A stretch of DNA of 64,000 nt, taken from assembly GCA_002077065.1 (NCBI GenBank), contig NAJO01000010.1:868001-932000 (forward strand), in the 5' to 3' direction. The notes under the pieces were generated by a model. The model saw only the letters and a list, made by a program, of their open reading frames with translations. It ran no database searches and was not told the origin of the DNA. The stretch comes from Cryoendolithus antarcticus. Taxonomy: Eukaryota > Ascomycota > Dothideomycetes > Cladosporiales > Cladosporiaceae. A program made the position numbers and the translations under genes. This document shows positions 34,287 to 45,892 of this stretch, one piece after another; the first letter of the stretch is position 1; each line of letters opens with the position of its first letter.

Positions 34287-35267
34287 GATCACTCAGCGGC
34301 TGTTATACATAAATGTGCCCTGGTGTTATGCACGCTGTTTACCAATCCAAGACCGCTATGTCCTACGCGACAGGCTCTCGTAGCACGCGATGTAGTGGCT
34401 GCTTAGCCAGCCACGAACGAGCAGTCGCTAAACGAGGATGTCTCCTGATTAGGCGCGACATGTACACTACGGTAGCTGCGCCTTCATAGGCGTGCATAAT
34501 TGGAGATCTGTGGAGAGCTGAGCTCAGCAAGCCGAGATCTGGTTACTATACTTTCCACGTGGCATGGCTAGCTTACGGCGTCGGACTTCGCGGACTAACA
34601 AGTGCTATGTCATGACTGGTGGGGACCGAGGGTGATGATGAAAGTACATGTTAAGGGCGTCGCGGGGATTGCGAGTACATGGAGGCTTCTGGATGGTGTG
34701 GAGTGATGAGTCTAGGGCGTGAATTCGTTGTTTGTAGACGGGATGAGCCGGAAGGGAAAGAGCGACATGGGAGGGATTTGTTGAACGGAGGACTCGGAAG
34801 ATGCGATGATGTGAGTTTTTGGATTGAACTAGGATCGCGTGTCTCTCACTGCACAGCCATGTCGGTACGGCTTGCACATGTCATCTCGTCCGATCATAGA
34901 GCTGTACGGAGTAAGCCCTGAAAGAGTTCGAGGTGAGACAGATCAGCCCTGCAAGACAAGCTTCGCAGAGCCGCGAAGTGTCCACCGCTAACGAAGCCAC
35001 AACTCGATCGACCCAAAGGACACGCCGAAGCAAACCACTCCTTGTCTGAAGATGTTGCTCTCTTTGCGACGACTTGCAACACGCCGTCAGGCTGTGTCCC
35101 GCAGCACTATACGTGTCAAGCTTTCATAAGCCGCGGGCATCAAGTCCGCCGAGCTTCTCAGTCAGCCACGTGGGAAGCCACCGGATCGCTCCTCGACCAC
35201 TCAGCAATCTCGAGTGTGCACACCCCACAGCTCTCCACATCCCCACGTGGTAATCTCGCTAGATTCT
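34287..35267. other. Intergenic region, no gene seen
   Basis: This 981-bp region upstream of the small gene at 33597-34061 also contains the 3' flank of the GH125 gene. Short ORFs on both strands lack features. No RNA gene or repeat was recognised. Confidence 0.4.
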
Positions 35268-36948
35268 TCATTCGACGACATAAGCCTTCGCGCCCTCCCC
35301 GAAAAGCGCTTCGGGCATACGCTCAGCCACGTCCAATATCGTCTGCGCGAAGACTGAGTTCGCCCAAGCGAACCAGCTTCGCGTGTAGCCTCCGCCTCGC
35401 TCGACGCCGACGCTCTCGTGCACCAGGCCTAGACTGCTGACTTTCTTAACCGCGTTCAGCAGTTCTCTAACTTCTGTCTCGTTGTCGCTGGTCATAGTCT
35501 GTACCAGCACGCTCATGGGCCACGCGTTCTCCAGGCCTACGTGAGGGCCACCGATACCGCTGAAGCGACTTCCAGAGAGGAAGTACGGGTTACCTTCCTT
35601 GCTGAGGATCATCCTGCGGGTGGACTGGTAAGTGCCTTCCTCTTTTCTCAGGAAGCCTAGCAACGGCAATGAGAGGAGGGAAGGCAGATTCGCGTCGTCC
35701 ATGAGTAGGTGGCTGCCATAGCCATCGACTTCATATGCGAAGACCAAGCCCCATTTCTTATGCTGCACCACACCGTGCTCCCAGACTCCTTTCTCGATCC
35801 TCGCGCCGCGGGATTGTAGCTCGGTGGCTAGCTTGGACTTTCCTGCCAGAGTCAAGATGGCGGCAGTACGCTTCAGCTCGACGGCCATCATTGCATTGGC
35901 TGGTATGTAGAATCCGAAGATCGTCGCATCGTCGCTTGGCCGGAATGCAGACCGTACAAGACCTGTGCCGTAATTCAACGGATTGCCGTTGCCGGCCAGA
36001 CTGAGCGTTTCGGTACCAGTGTTAGTGTTTCGCTGAAAGCGATAGGTCTGCTGCACGAACTCTCCTGTCTCCGAATCGAATGTCGAGCGGCTCTGCTCAT
36101 CAAGGACCTCGAGCAAACTGTTCACGGCATGCAGCCACCGGGACGTGATAAAACTCGTCGAGCCAGTGTGGTTGAAGTACTGATTTGCCAGTGACAGGAA
36201 GTGTGCAAGAGAGTCCAATTCGTACTTGCACTCGAAAACTTGGCTAGGCTCGTAGGCTGGGTGGACAGCATCGCCCTGCCCATTGTCGCTGAGCTTCACC
36301 TTGCTAGGGGGAGGTGGCTGAAAGGCATTGCAGTACGGTGCTGCGATGACATACTCCGCTTGCGTGGCAATGGCACCGAGTATGAGGTTGTTGATCTTCT
36401 TGTCCTTCTTCGCGAGGCGCTGGTACTGCGCTAGTTGATTCGTACTGTCTCTTAACCAGCAAGCTTGTATATCGCCCGTAATTATGAAGGACTGGGCACC
36501 CTCCCATGCTCCCTTGTGGCTTTTGTACGTATTCTCCGCCTCGTCGACGTGCCATTTCACCGTCGTGTCCAGCGTGTTGGGGAAGGCGTTCTCGAAGATG
36601 CGTGCTAGGTCCTTATCAACCATTCGCTCTGTGACATCCTCAATCACCTTCTCTACCAGCGGTGAAACGAAGGTCCGGCATTGTTTCGCTGGTCTTTGGT
36701 ATGGTAGCTTGAGCGGTCCGAGACTTGGAGGAGAGCTGCGCCCCGGTCAGCGGCAAGCCTCAGCGGTGTGTGAGTGAACAGCCTGACTGTGGGAAGCGAG
36801 CGTAGTGCTCGTAAGCTGGACATGCTGCGAGGATCTTCGCGCGTGCCTTGGCCTCGACTAAGGGATCTTGCTTATGCTCTGAGCACTGTGCTTGGTCTAG
36901 GCACAGGCCAGCGAGGAACAGGAGAGTGGAGTACGAGGGAGCCTTCAT
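35268..36948 (-). CDS. Secreted GH125 exo-alpha-1,6-mannosidase
   Basis: Glycoside hydrolase family 125, which trims alpha-1,6-linked mannose from fungal-type N-glycans or mannans. Two exons: 36948-36788 and 36735-35268; the 52-nt intron has GTCAGG and GCGCAG ends and phase 2. The product is 542 aa. The start MKAPSYSTLLFLAGLCLDQAQC is a good signal peptide. The join yields YARFPH-SPPSLGPLKLPYQ and then CRTFVSPLVEKVIEDV, the conserved N-terminal block. The catalytic region contains IQACWLRDSTNQLAQY (acid/base Asp), AFRPSDDA, a Gly-rich FSGIGGPHVGLENAWPMS, and the end TRSWFAWANSVFAQTILDV. No transmembrane or GPI tail is visible, so it is probably secreted or lumenal. Confidence 0.92.
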
Positions 36949-37360
36949 CCTGAGGTTCGCGCTCTTACTAAGCCCGATAGGTGATCAGGCAGTTGTTGTC
37001 TGTATGCAACGTGTGTACGGTCTGGATGCGATGTTTGCGAGGGCACGCGGCGCGTTGCAAGGGCGGAAGGCTGCGATTGAAGATCGTCCACATGAAGTGC
37101 AAGCATGGAGTGAAGCTGCGTGTGGGTGTGCAGTTGACATGCGCGTTCGTAGCGAGTGAAGTGGGCCGAAGCGGACGCTACGAGCACTAGCACTCGAGCA
37201 AATATCAAGATGAGACGGCAACGAGAAGGCAGTAATCAGTGCTGCAATCGTATCGTACGTCTGCTATCGTACACATGCATCTATACAACCATCCCAGCAA
37301 TGCAATGTGGTATCTCACAGTCCGTCCCCAAAACGCCATCGATGCTCCCATACCCAAAGC
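36949..37360. promoter_or_regulatory. Upstream region of the GH125 gene
   Basis: This 412-bp stretch lies between the GH125 start and the end of the PP4 gene, both on the minus strand. It should contain the GH125 promoter. No distinct element was recognised. Confidence 0.35.
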
Positions 37361-38445
37361 TTACAGAAAGTAGTCCTTGATCGGATCGCTTCCGGCATGC
37401 TGTTGTTGCTGCTGCTGCACCTCAGCCCGATGCTGATCATTCTCCGGCGCCTGATCAAACACGTTGAACTTCCTCTCCCCGTTCGGTCCAACCTCAAGCA
37501 CACTGGCCATATTGCCACATCTGTAGCAGTAATTCGGCGCACTCCAGACTGTGCTTAGCCGATCGTCGAACATCACCATGTACCCTTCGTTACAGAGTTG
37601 GTGCGCTCGCAGAATATGATTCATCCCGTTGACCTCAAGAAACTTCTTCACCACCTGAGCCCCAAAGGTGTACCCGGCGCCTCGTGGCGAGAGGCTGAAC
37701 TCGTCCCTATCGGGATCAGGGTCTGACCATACGAGGTCCGCCATAGGTCCCTCGTGCGGGATCTCGCGAAAGCGGTCGATGATTTTGATCTGATCGATCG
37801 AGTGTATGCTCGGGCTCAGCCCGCCATGCACGCAAAAGATCTTGTCGTCGATTACACAGCTTAGCGAAAGATAGTCGAACATGTCTGTGAAATAGTGCCA
37901 GACTGCCGCATTCCCATATTTTCGTGAGCACTCGGTGTAGAAGCCGTATGATTGCGTTACACCTCGAGATTCGTGGTTGCCGCGGATCAAGTGCACTCGG
38001 CTTGGGTACCGGAGCTTGAGGCAGATCAAGAGTGAGATCGTCTCTATGCTAAAGAGTCCGCGATCGACATAATCGCCTGTATTGTCTCGTCAGTATGTTG
38101 TTCCCACCCTTGACCTCACTGGCTGTGCTCGCGTGACCTACCCAAGAACAGGTAGTTCGTGTCCGGGCAATATCCACCTATCCGGAAGATCTCGATCATA
38201 TCAAAGAACTGCCCATGGATATCACCAACGACTGTCACCGGCGCTTGAATGTGCACGACATTGCTCTCCTTCATCAACAGCTCCTTCGTCTTGGCGCATA
38301 CTGCCTCGATGACCGAGTCGGCAAGGAGCTCCTTGCGGTACAGGCGCGCAATGCATTCGTCCAGGTCTACGCTGGCTGCGAAAATGGCTCAGCTTTCGTT
38401 CGGTGGTGGGGTGGATTGTGTGAGTATACCTGGAAGACCTGGCAT
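37361..38445 (-). CDS. PPH3: Serine/threonine phosphatase PP4 catalytic subunit (Pph3)
   Basis: PP2A-like metallophosphatase acting in DNA-damage recovery and other nuclear signalling. Three exons: 38445-38430 (16 nt), 38375-38142 and 38076-37361, giving 321 aa. Introns are 54 nt (GTATAC..TCGCAG) and 65 nt (GTAGGT..TACAG). An alternative first donor 9 nt earlier (GTCTTC) is also in phase and would shorten the protein by three residues. All metal and phosphate motifs are present: GDIHGQ, GDYVDRG, RGNHESR, and VWSAPNYCYRCGN. VNGMNHILRAHQLCNEGY and FNVF point to PP4 rather than PP2A or Sit4/PP6. The C-terminus is DYFL, the methylatable tail, but it is preceded by an unusual Gln run (EVQQQQQQHAG). 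Confidence 0.92.
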
Positions 38446-39816
38446 TGCTTAGGAGAATGACTTCTGTATCTGAAAGGAAGCGAAGGAGAAGGTGCAGATG
38501 GCACCGAAGAGGAAAGCGGTCGTGGTGGTGGCATTCTCGTGGGTGGAGCAGTCTATGGCGCAGAGCTAGTCAGCATCTTGAATGTATGCGTGGAAAGCGG
38601 TTCGCAGTGGTCAAAGGCATATTAGGGTCAGCCACGAGTTCAGCTAGCGCGTCAAAAGTCGATGTACTACAGTACGGCCGCGGCTGAGGTAATGCGTTTC
38701 ATGCCCCTGTTGTTGGAAATCCCATTCTTCACCTTACTCTCCACAAACATATGCGCTGTACAATGATTCTCCTTTTTAACCCAATCATGCCGCCTGGTGG
38801 CTTCTACCCACGGTCTCGCGAGCTTGTGGCCCACGTCAACGCATCAGTGCGCTAGCTTCGCCAGAATTGGAGAGGAAGGTGGTGATGTAACTGGCACCAA
38901 CCAGGGGAGGGGGCTTTTCAAGGTCTGCATTTTCTTCACATCTTGTCAATGTCTGGAAGCTAGTCCTCTCCATTGCCGTGTCAGTAATAACCTTATCGCC
39001 AAGGCTTATTGGGCAAGATGCCCGATGTGCAAGAAACTAGCCGATTTCATAGTCGCATCCTGGGTATTCCTCATTCAATCCATGTACAGTACTGCACATC
39101 ATTCCACGTCATTCGTACAGGTATACCTAGAAACATCGGCGACTTTTCTACTTTCTTCCCCATACGGTGGTGCAAACAAGCCTTGCATCATCTCATGAAT
39201 CATCGCCTGGTCATACAGCCAGAGACACACCTCCCCTCTTTCCATGCTCGCTGGCAGCTACAGGGCAGAGGCAGATTACGAGCTTTGGTCAAGATCATCA
39301 GAGCGGTGATCAAATGTTGCGCAGATGCTGAAGCCACATCTGGCAGAGCCTCTTGTTCTGCCATGGAATACATTCACATGTAAGTAAGCGCCCACGACTT
39401 TTGCCGAATTTGCGCCAAGGCCCGCTCCCGTTTGCTCTACTTGCAGCCTGACACTTTGTTGTTCATCTCACCCATCGACTTTGCCTTCCGTGCCACGCTC
39501 GTCCATCACCAGATTCCGCCTTCAACCAAGGACTCACAGTATCATCGATAATCCAGTGCGGTTACTGGCGCGTCCCTCGGGCGACGTGTTATAGCCCACG
39601 CACCTTTCCAGAAATAACCCCTTTCCTGCCCTGATCAGTCACTTTACGTGATCGGAGGCGCAACTCCCATCAGCATATCAAGACGGCTAAGCAAGACGAC
39701 GATCCATTGTCTCTTTGACCTCGAAGACGACTGCATCTTTTCGTATCAGCTTCCTTCACTTTCGCCAGTCAATATTCTTAAATAGCAGTGCTGCGGTCAA
39801 GCAGTTGCAAGCTGCC
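38446..39816. promoter_or_regulatory. Divergent intergenic region between PPH3 and the prion-like gene
   Basis: A 1371-bp region with no supported gene. The plus-strand ORF opposite the PP4 start (38445-38687) is Arg/Trp-rich noise. About 39400-39720 is pyrimidine-rich and probably the leader of the plus-strand gene. Confidence 0.4.
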
Positions 39817-41837
39817 ATGCAGCCCAATTCCCAATATGGTCAGTGGGGCCAGCAGCAGTCACAGTACGCAGGTGGTTACCAAGGGTATGTTTCGCCTCCG
39901 GTTGTCGTCCACGACAGCCTGTCTTTCACCGCAGCTGGCGTCTACGTTGCTGACTTGATCTCAGTCCACCACCGGCCAAAAAGGCTCGTGCTGAAAGTGT
40001 CGCTGCGCTCAGTACTACTGTGACTACGAGCGGTACTGTCATCACCAAGTACGCTCCGCCTCCGGGTTACGCAGGGCCAGCGGCTCCACAGACAACATAT
40101 CCCGGACAGGCATGGCCTCAGACTGCGCAAGCATATCCTTACCCGTACGCTGGCTATCCTGGCTATCAACAAGCTTACGGTGCTGCACAAACGCAGCAGT
40201 ATCCAGGCTACCAACAGTACCTTATGCAGGGCTACCCACCTCAAGCTTATCCACCTCAAGGCTACACTCAAGGCTACCCTCCGACGTACCCAGGGTATGG
40301 CGTGCAAGGCTACCAGTATCCACCCAGTGCAGCTCCAGCTGCATCTCCTCCAGCCAGCACAGTGTCCGCCGCCACGGGCTGGCAGCAGCCGAATACGTGG
40401 CCTTCATCAGCCAACGGACAGGCTCCGCCTTCAGGCCGCCATCAGTCCGCTCCAGTGAACGCGTACCCTGCAGCTGCTTCACATTCGCGGAACGTAAGCG
40501 TCACTTCATCGCAGGCACAACCGGGCGCTGCGCCCGTTCCGGAGGCCATCGAAAGTGCATACGATGACGATTGCTACTGGGCTGAACATCCAGATGAGAT
40601 CGTGCCAGAGCTCAGTCTCGGCATGATTGAGTCTCACTACGCTCTCCCGACTGCGCGCCCCATCCCTGCAACATTCAAGGAAGCCGAGTTGGAAGCCTTG
40701 GCGCCACGTGCACAAGATGCTAACCTCAATGGCTGCATCTCGGAGTACTATGGTGAAGGACATGGAGACGAACAGCTGAACAGCATCCGTGGCTCGAGTG
40801 CATGGACTGAGGTGCAGGAAGATATCATCTTTAAGGATTTTCTGGCTGTTGGCGTCGAAAGTCTAGCTCGCGAAGAGATTCTATCGAGGTATCGCAACCG
40901 GACGGATCCGAACTTCATAATTCCCGTGAAGGTTGCTGTAGCTCCGCCACCTCGAGTACTGGAGCGGCGCACACATTCCACCACGAACGGCAACGAACAT
41001 GCACGTACTGAGTTCAGACGTAATCTCAAGCGCGAGATGTCGGCAGACGACCCGCTAGGTGACCTCGAGTCTGCGCTTCGCGACGATCATGATCGCGCTA
41101 ACAGCGTAACGTCGCACCACTCTCGTGCGAGCTCTGTAGCCTCGAATTACTCTCAGAGAAGCACGCGTCCGAAGCAACTACCCAAGATCAACGACCCACG
41201 CCAAGATGAGCTGCTCAAGGCGCTCGGCGTCGAGGGCTCGCCCAAGACAGTTTATGAGACGCCTGGGCCTGCCCTCGGACCCCGTCCGTCTTCTGTGCAC
41301 TCTCAGGGTACCTCCAGAGATCACTCAAGGGACCACTCGCGCGATCGCGAACGACAGGAGTACTCCGCTCGACGTGCACCGCCACCTCCAGCTTCTCGTT
41401 ACAATGACTATCGCGATCGGCCGCGCCGTGAAGATGACTACTACCGCTCGGATAGTAGCGGCCGGCAACGCAACAACAGCCGTCCGTACGATAACCGTCG
41501 GCCTTACGAGAATGACCGCCCACGGGATAGTGATCGCCTGCACGCCAATGATCACTCCCAGACCAAGGGTCGTTCGCAAAACAACAATGGCAATCACCGC
41601 CCTTCGTCGGCTAACAGTCAGCATACCATGGCCGGATCCGACTTTGAAGGTGGCGACGATATGGACCTCACACCTCGGCCGAAATACGGTCGCACTGACA
41701 GTCGCAAGCGGTCCTACCACGAGGTCGAGGAACATGCTGGGCGGGTCGATCGCAGAAGAGAGGACAATGACGACACGCCACGACAGAAATATAAGCAGGC
41801 GAGGACTGTGTCTGACGCTTATCGCCGTCGATGGTAG
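39817..41837 (+). CDS. Prion-like low-complexity protein with an Arg/Asp-rich C-terminus, function unknown
   Basis: Exons 39817-39884 and 39965-41837; the 80-nt intron has GTATGT, GCTGAC and CTCAG signals and joins GYQ-G-PPPAKKARAES in phase 2. The product is 646 aa. Residues 1-25 are Gln/Tyr/Gly-rich, followed by a basic PPPAKKARAES that could be a nuclear signal. About residues 45-135 form a Tyr/Pro/Gly/Gln tract with repeated YPGYQQ/GYPPQAYPPQ units. A central ordered-looking block (about 200-330) includes DDDCYWAEHPDEIVPELSLG, CISEYYGEG and EDIIFKDFLAVGVESLAREE. The last 200 residues are Arg/Asp/Ser/Asn-rich (SRDHSRDHSRDRERQE, RRPYENDRPRDSDR). The composition resembles RNA-binding, condensate-forming proteins, but no RRM or helicase domain is present. 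Confidence 0.75.
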
Positions 41838-42550
41838 GAACGCGGGCGTCACCGGTCCTCACTAAAGTAACACTTCACGCAGCGCATCGAGTGCGACTTT
41901 CGCTCTTACTAGCTGCCAGGCTCGCACATCGCTACACGCCTACTACGACGTCCTGGAACTACTTGGGCAAGAAGTGCTCACCAACTCGCTACAGAATCAG
42001 TCGAGCTTGGGAGACTCTGGCCTCCACTGTACTTGGCTTCGCTTACATTTCCTTCCTTGCAATTATTATCAAGACTAATTTTGGCTTCATTGGCCACTAC
42101 TTCCCGATTTCCTCTTCAACCCTATCTTGCCGGTCAACGGCTTCACTTGTATTCGTCTCGATTTCATGTTGCATGTTTCCGCATCTCGTCTCTTCGCCCG
42201 TCAATTTCCTTCTTCGGAAGGCCGAGCAAAGTGTTGATGGGTAAGACTATTGACGTTCACTGCCAATGTACATCCCCGTCAGTGCCTCCATGTATCGACG
42301 CTCAAAGAATCTGCTGTTTGAAGAGTCCCTGATAAGAAATCAACATGTTGCTCGCGGGACAGCTCCGCAGAGTTCCATAAGCTCTATATGTCACATTATA
42401 GCTTGACGTATGTGGCTACGCGCAACGCATTGGTAGAGGCGATCGCGAGAAATCCACAATGTATCGCTGTGCGCACATATATGTGGCTAGCACTACTGAC
42501 GACGAGCGTCTGGTGTCTTGCGGGGTCAGCTTTCAGAAATCGGCTGTGTG
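41838..42550. other. Convergent intergenic region
   Basis: This 713-bp stretch lies between the ends of the prion-like gene (plus) and APL6 (minus). Open stretches at 41831-42332 have no conserved features and probably fall in 3' UTR. No repeat or RNA gene was recognised. Confidence 0.4.
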
Positions 42551-44947
42551 CTACCTCACTAAGCCTGCCTTCTCGTCCTCCTCGCTCTCACTCTCCGTCT
42601 CCTCTTCAGTCTCCCCCTCCTCACTACTCTCTTCTTCCTCACTCTCCTCTTCACTACTCCCTTCCTCCTCGTCCAGCCAATCATCCAGAGTCTTGGCCTT
42701 CCCACCTCCGCCTCTCACCCCCTTCTCTAAGACCTCGTCGAGCATGCTCCCGGCACTGACTGCTGCTTTCGGCCGCTCCTGACCTCGTCCTCCGGTCTCC
42801 CCACTCTCGTCTCGCAGCTTCAAATCCGGCTCCTCGCCTTCACTGACCCAGTCAGGCACTGCTTCGTAGCCTCGAAAGCCCAGCACGCCAGTGATCAGAC
42901 TCGCGCTTCCGAGCATGAAACCTCTGTGGCTCTCGCTTGGGGACGGCGCTTGAGGCACGGGCTTCGGCGCCAGAAGTAGCAGAGAAGCCAAATCTGTGCT
43001 GGTTGGTACGGCGAGGAGAGCGCGATATAGACGTGCTCGGTCTCGCAAGTCGTAGGAGGGAGTGTAACGGGCGAGGAGGAGGGTGTGAGTGTAAAGTTGC
43101 GGGATCGGGGCATCGGCGTCGAGTTCAGAGGTCGTAGATGGTTTGTCAGGCGACAGTGCAGCGAGCGCCTGCTGTTTAGCATTCACAGCGTTCAGATAGT
43201 GCAGGTACACCTTCGCTGCGAGCAGCACGATCTGAGCTCGCACCTCGTCACTCTCATCGGCGTAGGTCTTAAGCAAGATCCGAAGGACGTCGGCGGCGAT
43301 GTTAGAATCCGAGTCTGTGCCGGCGTACTCGCCTACCAGCCAGACTGTGCTTGCGCGCGCTGCTGGTGAAGACAGCGCGTCTAGATTCTTGGCTAGCCGA
43401 ATGACGGTCTTGCTGTGCTCTTCCGGCGAACGCTGGATCATATGCCGAATGACCTCCATTGCCTCGCCCACGAGCATGGAGTCTGAGCTGTGGATCTGCT
43501 TTAGCAGTAAGGACAAACACCGCCGTGAGGTCTTCGTGTCGGAGACTTGAGCACAGCGCCCTATTGAGCGTACGCTCTCGCGAACGAGATCGGCATCGTG
43601 GCCTTGAGAGAAGTGCTCTAATTCGGCTAGGATAAGGTCTTGGGTGCTTTTGTCACTGTGAGGGAACAGCAGGGTCTGGGTCTCGAGTTTGAGGCGCCAG
43701 ATTTGCGGTGCTTCGTTGGCGTGGATGAGGAAATGGCGGAAGTACGGGACGAACATTGCTGGCTTCTGAAGGCAGACTTGGACGACGTTGTAGAGGGCTA
43801 TCTCTTGGACATCCTTGGGCGAGCGCAGCAGGGCGATCAGTGGACCGATGGCTTGGTGCAAGTAGTCAGTGGGCGATGTGTAAAGGTATAGCCTGGTGAC
43901 TGAGAGGATGACTGCCGAGTTGCGACTTTGCAGCAGGGGTTGGGCGGACTTGAGCAGCAGGGTCAGGTCGGGATCGGTGGTCTCCACCTCTTCGAAATCA
44001 TCAGGCTGCTCCTCTTTGGCGTCCAGATCCTCGTAGAAGTCTCTCGATTTCTCTTCCTTGGTCGCAGCTCGTCTGACTTGTGTCGTTCGTCGAGGAAACG
44101 ACGTCCGAGCGTACGCCACAGCCAGTCGAAGGAAGGCTAGCTGACCCCACTCGTCCATATCGGCCAGCATCTTGCAAAGCTTGCGGTAGACTGGATGTAT
44201 CAGATCAAGTCTGTCAGGGCAGACTTCCACGAATGCCTGAATAGCTGAGCCAGCGACGTAGTACTGTTGGTCACCAAGCAGAGTCGCCAGGTAGGTCTCA
44301 ACTTGCGGCTTTGTACTCGAGTCCAGTCTGACGCACTTGACGCATGCCAGCGCTGCTGCCTTCCGTACGATCGGTGACAGATCATTCACACCTTTCTTGA
44401 TAGCGAGACTGACGAGTTGCGAGATCATCGGAACTCGAATGCCAGCCATGGTCTTGAGTGCCATCGCTCTGACTCTCGGGTTACTGTCTGATAACGACTT
44501 CTGTATCGTGTTAATCGACAACAGCGTCGTATCCGGGTCAAGATCGGCATGGTGGAGCAGGTAGTTGTACACTAGTGGCCTTGTTGAAGGGTATGGGTTT
44601 GACAACGTCTTCAGCACGGCAGGAAAGAATGTCAAGGTTGGTTGTGGAGGGCTCGCATATTGCATCTATATACATCATCAGCCCATGCGACAAGCTCCCC
44701 GAAGTCTCTACTCTTACAGCAATAATGCGCCGTAGCCCATCGAGAACGTCTCTTTCATTGCGGCTATCCAGCAGCTTCTTGATCTGTGCCGCTGGCATTG
44801 CCTTGAGCTGCCTTCGAGGGCCGACATCTTTGGCTGCTTCGAGAGTGAGGTCGCGTGCTATTGTCTAGGTCAGCGTCGTGCATCCACATCCGAATCTCTG
44901 ACTATACCTGTCTCCAACAGCGAGCTGATTCGCGATATGGACTCCAT
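42551..44947 (-). CDS. APL6: AP-3 adaptor complex beta subunit (Apl6)
   Basis: Large subunit of the AP-3 coat that sorts cargo from Golgi and endosomes to the vacuole. Three exons: 44947-44908, 44857-44718 and 44665-42551, with introns of 50 and 52 nt (GTATAG..CTGACC..ATAG and GTAAGA..CTGATG..ATAG), 764 aa. The start MESISRISSLLETARDLTLEA is the standard beta3 N-terminus, followed by QIKKLLDSRNERDVLDGLRR. HEAT/armadillo trunk motifs include KTLSNPYPSTRPLVYNY, SPIVRKAAALACVKC and LRLAVAYARTSFPRR. The last 60 residues form a long Glu/Ser tract (DEEEGSSEEESEEEESSEEG), the acidic hinge typical of AP-3 beta. No C-terminal ear domain follows, as in other fungal proteins of this family. Confidence 0.93.
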
Positions 44948-45193
44948 GGGTAGGGTTCTTGTTCTGCGCTGCCCTTGAATCAGAGGTGAGGTCAATGCCA
45001 AGCCGAGATGCTTCCCAGATCACCTCCACGACATGTCGCCTCTTCTCGTCTCACTCGCACTTACACATACACATGCTGATCATCTGCAAATGTCACGCGC
45101 AAGATGGCAGCTGGGCCATCCCTAGACACGGCGAATGCTGTACAATTCTTGCTTCGCCACAACTGACGGAGCACGCCATGCTCCGGAGAAATC
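44948..45193. promoter_or_regulatory. Short bidirectional promoter between APL6 and an unassigned gene
   Basis: Only 246 bp separates two head-to-head starts (44947 minus, 45194 plus), so the two genes must share a compact regulatory region. No clear TATA element was recognised. Confidence 0.45.
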
Positions 45194-45892
45194 ATGAAGG
45201 CGAGTGTGTGGCCGACGGCGACAGCTACTGCAATCATTCAAAGCGTCCTCGATAAACACGCGGCGCCATCAATGCTTATCGTCTGCTCCAATAAGGAAGA
45301 ACTTTTGCAAAAGCTACTCAGAGAAAACAATCAACCACGCGATTCACTCACAACCGATAGCCATGAAGCCACGGATCCTCTAGTCGTTCGACCATCGAGT
45401 CTGCTTCAACAGCCGACTCTACGCATGCTCGCTACTTCACAGACTGTCCAAGTAGCATTCTGTCCTGATGTCTCGCATCTGCGGGCTTATCTCTCTGTCT
45501 TCCCTGCACGGTCTGGCGCTTCTGACTCATCTGGTATGCTTGTTCTCCTGGACCCGCTGGAGCTCCACCGTCCAACATCCGCTTTCTCCGCGCAGGGTCT
45601 CAATCGCACATTCGCTCTAGCAGTCGAGGCAGCGAATAGATCTCGCATGGATCTCGTCCTGGCCGAGAGTATCCCTTTGCCTACTGCGAACGTCGAAGGC
45701 GATGGCGAGTCTGTCGAGCTGTCTCTCATACCGCTTACGGATCCCTGGGACCAAGAGATCTCTATCTTCAACGTCACTACCAAGAGCTTCGGGCCTGGTG
45801 GCAGAGGTTGGGTAGGTAGGACTGTACAGATCCGGAGGATTGCCGAGAGGTGGTGCACCTTCGAGCAAGCGCCGGGTCCAATACCGTACTGA
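45194..45892 (+). CDS. Unassigned fungal protein
   Basis: Single exon of 232 aa, start MKASVWPTATATAIIQSVL. The body looks like a globular alpha/beta protein with alternating hydrophobic strands: PSMLIVCSNKEELLQKLL (about 26-43), PTLRMLATSQTVQVAFCPDV, SHLRAYLSVFPAR, GMLVLLDPLELHRPTSAF, and SAQGLNRTFALAVEAANRS. The C-terminal third reads LSLIPLTDPWDQEISIFN and FGPGGRGWVGRTVQIRRIAE, ending WCTFEQAPGPIPY. No Walker A motif is visible. The pattern of a short strand-helix unit plus a loop rich in Leu and Pro could suit an inactive RecA-like fold, but that is a guess. Composition and codon use look genuine, and it shares a 246-bp promoter with APL6. Confidence 0.7.
   Translation: MKASVWPTATATAIIQSVLDKHAAPSMLIVCSNKEELLQKLLRENNQPRDSLTTDSHEATDPLVVRPSSLLQQPTLRMLATSQTVQVAFCPDVSHLRAYLSVFPARSGASDSSGMLVLLDPLELHRPTSAFSAQGLNRTFALAVEAANRSRMDLVLAESIPLPTANVEGDGESVELSLIPLTDPWDQEISIFNVTTKSFGPGGRGWVGRTVQIRRIAERWCTFEQAPGPIPY

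Noticed and set aside
34062..34292. Upstream extension of the small F-box-like gene
   Set aside because: It would translate through a TATATATAA promoter-like element and has no domain-like sequence.
38445..38687. Arg/Trp-rich plus-strand ORF opposite the PP4 start
   Set aside because: Strong composition bias and overlap with the PP4 promoter region; no protein-like pattern.
41831..42244. 138-codon ORF after the prion-like gene
   Set aside because: Overlaps the end of a real gene in another frame and shows no conserved pattern; probably 3' UTR.
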